Shown: piece by piece, positions 51,401 through 60,400 of the stretch
How positions within the stretch are numbered: the first letter of the stretch is position 1
How the letters are laid out: the number at the start of each line of letters is the position of its first letter
NCBI RefSeq assembly: GCF_964199755.1
Contig: NC_133903.1
Span: 4,977,001 to 5,041,000 of the forward strand
Reading direction: 5' to 3'
Source of the DNA: Larus michahellis
Taxonomy: Eukaryota; Chordata; Aves; Charadriiformes; Laridae
DNA: 64,000 bases
Notes under the pieces: generated by a model
The model's database searches: none
What the model was told of the DNA's origin: nothing
The model's input: the letters and a program-made list of their open reading frames with translations, nothing else
Translations under genes and position numbers: made by a program

Positions 51401-54400
51401 TGTCATGGAAGTGGGGAACAGGACCTGCTCAACATTGCCTGATGGAGGCAAGGCTTTGACTTTACGTCATGGCAGCACCTCAAACAGCCCAGCCGGGCTG
51501 AAAAAAGCAGAGGTGGTTTGGGACAGTTTAGTGCCTTCAGTGCAACCACAGGGGCCCCAGGTGCCACGCAGCCCACCAGCCATCCACTGGCTCAGTACCT
51601 CTCGGAAGAGGGCTCCGTAGAAGGTGACGGTGTAGAAGCAGTCAACTGTCCTCATGGAGATGTCTAAGTCCATCAATAATCTCTTCTGCTCCTGAGTGTT
51701 CACAGTCGCTCGAATCCTCTGAGACAAATACAAAAGAAGAGGGGTTTGATGGAGGTAGGGTAACACTCGAGCTGACTCAGAGGACCCGTGAATCTGAGGC
51801 CAGGGCAAATGTTTCGGGCTTATTTTGTGGCCAGTAGCACCCCAAGAGATGCCTGGATTCCCTCTTCCAGACAGCACCTTAATGAATGACAAACCCTTGG
51901 CAAGCTCTGCAGTGGATGCAGGATGAGGCCAGCAGCCTGGACAGGCACGCTGACATCCAAACCTCACACTAACTAACTGCAGGCACCGAGTCTGGCTTTC
52001 AGAGCCTGCTGATCACACCACAGCATCTAACTGGTATCAGCACAGACCCAGTGTTGACCCAAACCCCACCAGGGATACCAGAGGCTGCCAAATAGAGACA
52101 AGGCTGTCCCCATTTTGCTGCACCCAGTGGAGTTAAGCAGAGTCTCCCTGCTCCCTTGGAGCTGCACATCCCGACATCCATCTCCCTCAGCAAGCAGCTG
52201 TCCTCACCTTCACGGCCATGATGGTGCCGCTCTGCGCGTGTCGGACTTTCTCCACCACACCATAAGCTCCACGGCCCAGCTCCGAAATTGCCACCAGGTC
52301 ATCAGCTTCCACCTCGAAGTTCTTTAAGAAGAGAGACAAAAATCAGACACAGGCACACTTATCACCACGCGACATCAGCAGAGGTCCAACGCTTGCAGCT
52401 CGTTCATGCAGAGCACTTCCAAAAGATGGTACCTACAGGGCCCCACCAGCTCCCGTATGCACCAGAGGCTTAAAGATGGGTATATATTTTGCTCTTTTGA
52501 ACCAGAGCCCAAACCCTCCCACCCTGTACTCACCAGGGTTCATTTAACTCCCCATCTGCAGCTAGAGATCAGGACTTTCATCCTTTCAGCCAGGGCACGC
52601 TGCCACTGGAAAGGGCACCAAAGGTTGGTGCCTCTCTGCCTGCCCGGGATTACCCGCAGGAGGGTATTTCTGTGGTTGCTGAACTACTTGTAGCTCCTGT
52701 GCCAACACGGGCAGCGCTCAGGAGCCTCTGCCACAGCTCCAAATGCCCGTGCGCAGCCGGGGATCCCCTACCTCACCCTGCATCCCAAGAGAGCATCAGT
52801 CACAAACACACCTACGTGTCTAATAACACCTCTGCCTGTGCAAAGCCTCCCTTAGATGGGATGGTGCACGCAGCAACTCCATTCCTAATTAGCAGGGACT
52901 TCAAATGGATTTCACCCGCTTTCAATACTTTCTCCCACCATCAGAAAGCAGCCAGCAAGTTAAAACGTGATTTAGCACCAACAAAGGAGCTCAGGCAAGC
53001 GCAACTACACAAGTCTCACTTCAAGCTGGGAGGGGGGGAAAAAAAAAAAAGAAAAAAAATCCATTGCCAGTGCTCAGGCAAGCGAGTGCCCCACGCAGCA
53101 GGGAGCCAGCGAGCTCCTGCGCAACCCATGAACAAGTTTCCCTAAAGACGTGTTACCCTGTAATTGCCTGCTCTGCTGGGCAGGGCACAAACTGTTTGAG
53201 TGAGACATGGGCTATTTTTGGACGCTGCGATCATCGCTCTTAATAAGTCATAGGCCTTCTTTTAGCCAGGCTTTATCCAGCCTCCAGTTTTCCTCCGGTC
53301 TCAGGGAACAAAAATATAATACCAGGATGCCAAATTGCCCCAGTAGCCACAAAGACAGCGAGGGTGGGAAACATCCACGGCACAGCGCCGGATACCATGC
53401 CTGTGAGCTACGCCCAGAGCAGAGAGGAAACAGCCTTTGGCATTAAGGAGCCAAGCTGAGAGAGATGGCTGCCGGGCTCCTGGGCAGCAAGCTGCCCTCG
53501 GTGCTGGCCACGGCATGGCCAGCAGCAACTGGGTCCACCAGTCCATCCCACCAGCCCCAGCTCTGTTTATTCGAGCCAGATGCGCCTGGCAGGCGGCCAA
53601 GGCAGGGAGCAAGAGAGGTCTGTGCTTGAGCTCAGCGCTGAGCTATGCACTGCCCAGCACAGGAAAGTGCCAGCCCTTTCCTGGGCAGGACGGTGGATCC
53701 AGAAATAAGGAGAGCAGAGCTAATGGGGATGCATCCAACCCCCCACCCTGCCGCCCTGGGCAGCTGGCAGAGGAGCAGTGCAGGCTCACAGCTTCTGCAG
53801 GGGCCTCCAGGAAGGATCTGGTGGTGCTTTTGAGGACACGTGTTCTGCAGTTGTTCCAGGTTATTGTTGGGGGGTTTTTTTGGTTTTTTTGTTTTTTTTT
53901 TTTTTTCCTGGCATTTACCCTAAGGCTTCCCCAGAAGCTGGCGGTTCCCAGCACGGTCCAGGAACCAGCATCGCCCTGCCCAGCAACAGAGGCGATGCAC
54001 CGACAGAGCCCCAGCATCGCTCACCCCATGCCCTGGGGATATTGAGGTGGTTAATGGGGATACACAGCACCACCTGCACGGATCCAATGGACCCGAGGTC
54101 ATCATCCACCCCCACGGCCCGAAGCTGGCCTTCTGCCCAAGCCCTCTTCCTCCATCCCACACTGTGTCTCTCCAAAAATACCTGGACCAGACCCCTCCTG
54201 CAAACACCGGTGCAGGCAGAGCAGGGAAGGAAGCGACTCTAGAGAGCTTTCCCCAAGCTACAGCACTCTCCTGTTGCACACGCCATGCCCAGGCTGTTAC
54301 AGAGCTATTAATACACACGACACAATGGCCAGAAAATGAGACAGGCGGTGGGGTTGTTCCCTGGACCCAGCCAAAGCTTCCCCTCCCCTCTCCTATCTGT

Positions 54401-57400
54401 CCCCTAACCCTAAAACCTTGCACCAAGGCTGAGGGGTCCAGATCCCATCAGCCGAGCCACCTCCCAGCCTGGAAGGTAAGCAGCTAGATATAGGGCTGAG
54501 CCAATGCATGGTATTTTTAGCTCATTTGCAAACAGCCTTCTGCAGCCCCAGGAGAGCCCGTAACAAGAGAATGAAATAAAAGAGAGACAGTGGCTATTTC
54601 TAGCAGTGTTTTTCATCAGGTCCCTAAGCAAAGGCTTTGGGGAACCAGGGAGAAGGCTTTGTGCCCAGCTTCTCCCGGGCCACGGGCAGTAACACAGCCC
54701 TGATGGTCAGCAGGACAAAGTGGACTTTGTTTGGGGCAGCCAGAGAGCGCGGTGAGGCCACGCTGATTTAGGATAGATGGGCTGGGTCCGTGCGTTCAGA
54801 TCAAGGTGGCCGGTGGGACTGTCAAGAGACCGCTGTGATCCCCCACGACAGACAAAACTGCACACCCTGCCTTTGGCAGCCACCTGCCTTGCAGGGACTG
54901 CCCGCAGGCAGCAGAGACCAGCCAGCGAGCGCACGGGCTCAGAGACGAGTCATCTTGCAGGCAGGGTGACATGTCACAGCTCTAAATACACACAGACATC
55001 CCATCAGCTCCCTAGGGAAAAGGTCCTGCTGTGGGATGTCTCCTCCCTGCAAAGATGCATCCCATGAGGCTGCACCAGGACGGCACTGTCCTTCTCACGG
55101 GGAGCTCCGAAATCTCAAGGTCAGATTCGACAGGTTGTCAGGCGTGATCCATAAAACTCCCCATACAAGGGGCACACAAAATCAAAAGCAAGCAAAAAAT
55201 AAACCACATTGACACGTACTTTATCTCCGATGGTAATGAACGCTCTGGAGTCCAAGTTCCTTGGCGGCCTGCAAGAAAAGAGAGAGGGAGAGTAAGGAAA
55301 AAGCCCAGCTTTGTTAACCCTCTTGGCCAGAGCCAGGTTTCACGTTCCTTCGAGCGCTTTCAGATGCTGCTTTCCCACTGTGCCTTGTCGTGGGTTCAAA
55401 CCAGCCCCTCCAAACACTCACAAATGCTTTAATCCTGCTAGTAACACCTCAGCCCATACCCATGAGGCACTCGCTGCACGCAGCCAGCGAGAACCCCAGA
55501 GTCAGCTCGGTGAGACATGCATCAAACCGACAGGCTACGAAACCATCCCTGCTCAGGAGCCCGAGGAACCGAGACCGACGGGATGAGACACTTCTGTGGC
55601 AGAGCGGCTCAGCTGTCATGTTTTGACAGGCAGGTGTTGTAACAGGACAGCCACGTAGCCCGAAACGCACGCCGAGGGAACAACAGGTAATTCCTCACCC
55701 GTGAGTCATTTGTGTACACTCGCGGGCCTCTTTCAGGCAGCGTGGCAGGCAGAGCAGGCAGCGCGTCGGTGTCACGCTTTGCACAACGCCACGCAGGCGA
55801 AAGTCTTCCTTTATGGCTTTTCTCCTCATTGCTGCCCACTTCCCATTATGGGCAGCACGGTACTTTTAGAGCAGACACGAGCGTTTTGTCCCTCGTGCCT
55901 CGTTTCTCTGCTCTCCCCATCCCCTGGGACCTTTTAAGAGCGGAGGAGATTGCCCAACTGGTTTAGCCGCCCAGTTCCCATCAGAGCGCTACGGCAACCT
56001 CCGGCTTCAAGGAAGTACTTCAGGCTCCCAGCAAGCGCCTTGCACTGCGCAAATATTTGCACTGCAGCTTGAAAAGCACAGAGAAAAGGAGTTGTGGGTA
56101 GCTTGCACCAGCTTTTACGTGAGCGCTCTGAGCACGAAAGCGCCCCGCAAACTCGGGCGCGATGCCTTCTCCAGGGGAAATTCAAACAGCGGTAGGAGCA
56201 GAGACAGATGCACCCGTGGGGGAAGGAGGTGGCTGCTGCAGGCAGGGCTCGGCGTGTGCATGCCAGGCCACACAGCATTCATGGGGGAGTTCCCCTGGCT
56301 CCCCCTGCAACACATCTGCCCTATCTACCTGGGGTTTTCAGTACGGGTATTTCCCCTTCAGGGATTTCACTGCTTTCCTGCAGCTGGGAGGGTCTCTAGA
56401 AAGGGTTTCTGGAGCAAACAAGGCTCTGCAGTGGAGAGGCAGCCCAGGGTGTTTTGGAAGAGCACCATGGAGAGGAATTTAAGCCGTCTGCTCTTCGTCA
56501 AACCAAGTGCCACTACCCTGGGCTCTCCCTCACAGCATAACAAGCATCAGCAGCACAAAACAAACAGGGCAGAGAGAAATTCCAGTTCCCTGAGAAGTAG
56601 CTGGGCACTGGCCCCCAGCACCGAGCGGCGCAGCAACGCCACGACACCCATGTCAACAGCTCAAACTAGCCCCGACACACAGGTCATGGGGAGGATGCGC
56701 TGCCACGCAGAGCATCCCCCAACCCTCATCCCCTGTTCCTGCCATGGTCCAGCTGCCACCACTTCTTCTCTTCTCCTGCATCAAAAAACTTTCCCTCTTC
56801 TTCTCTTGGGCAGATTTGCTCTCTCTGCCATGCCTTCGCCCTTCAGCACTGGCACAGCCATGGCAGAAAGGCTGAAGAAAGTCTCCCGACAGTCTCCTAG
56901 CCTTTGCCTTTCAGCCATTTCAAGTCAAACAGGCACCTCCCAGAGAGACACACACTGTGTATGTGTGCACGCACATGCGCATGCATATGTGTAATTCCTT
57001 CTCATCACCTGCAGCCAGAGCTTAAGGGAAAAAATTAACTATCCTGATTCTGTAAAGTCTACACAGGCCATTCCCCTTGACACGGTGTTGAATCCAGCTC
57101 CGGAGAACCACTGGCTGACTTTAAGCAACAGAGACACTTACGTTGTGTTGGCAACGGGCTGTTTGATGGGGACACATGTTATCCTCAGCTCCCGCTTCTT
57201 CTTGCTTTTCACTGAAAGAGAAGATGCACACGTGAGCAACTGGCATTTTTAATTTTCTTCCTCCAACCATCCTCTTGCCTGCAGCCAGCAGGTAGGGGAG
57301 ACAGGGCCTGGACCCCCTACACTGTGCAGCTACGGCAAGATGACAAGAAGGTCACAGTGCTCATGACCATTTGCCCAAAATTTCAGGCAAAAACCAGAAC

Positions 57401-60400
57401 CACAAGCAGGTCTCTCTGTCCCTGTCAAGCACTTGCCTGCAGAAATACCCAGGGGTGCATTGACAGAGACCATTTTCCAAGTCTTGCAGCCAAGCACCGC
57501 CTTGCAGACACCCCAAAAGTGCTCTTTACCCTTCACGGCCATTAATGGTCCCCTCTCTTCGCAAATTTTAATTGCTGATGTTTGGGAGATAGGTTAAAGC
57601 TGCAATTTCTGCTGGGCACTTACCCGGTTTGTGCGGCTCCAAGGATCCTTTGGAATCTGAAAGAGAGAAGAGAGACACCGGCTCAGCCTTCATGCTCCAG
57701 ATGAGCCAGGTACCATCCCTCATGGTCCCACACACGGCCCAAGGACAGCAATCCCGGCTGTCCTGCAGGCAGACGGAGGCAGAAGGGCTGCGGGAGCCCA
57801 GCCTGGCCCGATCCCGGTTTCTCCAGCCACAAGAGGTCCCCATGCCATTAGCCATGCTCCCGAAAATGCTCCCTGTCCAGTTCCTCCTCTCCCCACAGCC
57901 CCCTGACCCCCACCCAGGACTGCTTGGGAAGAGCCAGACCCGTTCTGGAGCGTGGATCAGATCCAGCATGGAGGGTGACGGTCACCAGAGCTCAAGCAAA
58001 ACCAAGGAGTCGCTCCCAGCAGGCGAGGGGACACCCCACACCTGATGAAGGGAAACCAGGGCAAAACCAGACGCGAGCTGACGGTGAACCAGCCACAAAC
58101 CCAGGCCTGCGGAGGCCGAGACCCCCCCCAGACAAGGCATGACCCCATCAGGAGTAACTGGTGAGAGGATGCTCTCTCTTCCTGCTCCTCCACAACTCCA
58201 AACAGCACTAAGATAACACAACCCACTGCTGCAGGGGGAAACGGGGTTCGGGCAGCTCCAGGGCGGGCCAAACAGTTGCGGATGAAACTACAGCGACAAG
58301 AGATAACAGGCACGGGGGGCCAGCAGGCAGCAATGGGCAGAGAAGACCTGCACGGGGCTAAGAATCAGGTCCCTGCAGGGCCATGGACCCCAGGGTCCTC
58401 ACCGAAGCCCCAGCCATTCCTCCATCAGCAAACAGCTCACCCACCCACCCCAGCCCGCTGGGAAAACGAACAGCCCCGTGAGGGGCTGGGATGGGGGCTG
58501 AAGTGCTATAGCTGAGAGCGTCGAAGTCCCGATCCCCTCCAAGAGACAAGGGGGCAGCTGCGCTTGGCAGCTAAAGGCACCTCTGGCTGCACAGACCTGG
58601 GAGATGCGTTAAAAAGCACAAACAGCGAGGTGTGCTCCAGGCACAGGGCTGGGAGCGGACGGCTTGGCATGGCCTTGGACAGCCCTTCAAAATAGCTCCT
58701 ACTTGGCTGGCTCCCGGGAACAGGCGTGTGGACAAAGTCCAGCACTCCGAGGGCTGCCGGGGAAGGGAGCGGAGAGGCGAGGAGCTGGGATTTCAGCAGG
58801 AGACGCAGCACTGTATGAGAGCAGACGCAGCAGCAGTGGGACAGAAGGACGGTACATGTCCAGCATGTTCCCAGTACAGACAACCCCTGTCCCCGTCCCT
58901 CTTCCCCCGCCAGCTCCAGATGCCTCAGCTAAGACAGGTGCCTAAAACCCATTTTTCCAATCCTGTCCTTCCCCAAATGCAAACCTCGGTGAGGCTGCAG
59001 GTGAAATCTGGTCTGCAAGATACTGCAAGGTCCCAGCTGCAGGACCAGCATGGGACCAGCAGGGAATCAGCACAGATCAGTCCATATCCGCATCTCATTG
59101 CCACCTTTCCTGCATCAGAGCCGGCCCATGAGGTCTGGGACCAGCGCAGTTCCCCCGAGCTACGGGAGCAATGCGAACTTCTAGCTCCATGAAACCAGCC
59201 AGGGAGCTGCTCCATCCCAAACCGATCCCGCTTGGCTGGAAACCACCTCTGGAGACCTGCCCACATCACAGCAATCACAGCTTCTAATTTATGAGCCTGC
59301 AAAGCTTCCCTTCCCCATCACCCACCCAGCAGGGCTGGAAGGGGGACTATCAATAGCCCAGCATGGCAACTGACGACACTTTGCAAAATACCTGGTTGAG
59401 AAACGACGGGAGCAAATGCAAAACGGAGCCAGAGGAAAGATGCTGTCTGCCAGTTCAGAAATGCCTCCCCTTCCCACCCCCAGCCTCTCGCTACTCAGCG
59501 TGGGGGGCCGACCACACAACATAAAAACTGGGGTCCCCAGAGTCCTTCTGCACCCAGGGGAGTTGGGAAGCTCACTGTGGACACATGTCCCAGCCCGGGG
59601 GATGGATTCAGCTCACTGCCGACTGGGAGCCTTGCACCGAGCGTTTCTCCCCTATGACCGGCCCCAAAACACAGACAGCGGTTTGCACGCAGCCCCCCCA
59701 GGCAGTTACCAGCCAGACCTCTACACCAAGCCCTGAAATGCCTCCCATCCCGGCTGGTATTTTGCTTCATCTGTTTGCTCTCCCTCTCCCCAATTGCCAT
59801 AGCAATCCCGCAGCCGGCACAAAGCGCCTTCTGTGCCGCCGGCTGCCCTGGCAGCGCCGGCCGCAGAGCTGTGACTCACGCAGCAGGAGCAGGGTCCACA
59901 GGCTCCCCGAGCCCAGCATCCCGCAGGCTGCGGCATCAGCCGTTCCTTAGCCCTGGCTGCAAGAGCCAGGCCAGAGGGAGCTGGGAGCACCCAGCCCGGG
60001 GTCGAGAATCAATGGGGCACATTGTTCGGTGGAGCCCAAGCTCGCAGGCAGGAGGATTTGAAAAGCACGGGTTACGAGGGACAGCGAGGGACAGGGAGAT
60101 TCCCCATTACAGCCCCCCTGCACCACGCAGGAGGGTCATTTCACATCTCTGGGCATTGATCATCCCCCATGAACTCTGCTATAATGGGGGTCCTGCACAT
60201 CAGTCCACTTCCCTGTACCCCCAACGCACTGCCCTTCACTTCCCAGCATCGTACTGCCAGGGCCAGTGACAATCCCCTTCCCACCCTGTCATGCCTAGCC
60301 CAAAAAAAAAAAAAAAAACAAACAAATGCATTTCCTAGCTCCAATCTGAAAAAGCACCGATTAAAACAGAGATATTCTGCCACCACTCCCAGGCTCTGGC

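Noticed and set aside
56092..56994. 300-codon plus-strand open frame inside MAP2K3
   Set aside because: It lies entirely within intron 3, antisense, and shows no family features.
45352..57656. Identity as MAP2K6 (MKK6)
   Set aside because: NKEGHVK, TVDCFYTVTFYG, LRKNPAERMNYLEL and the GEDS terminus are MKK3-type. MKK6 differs at these places.
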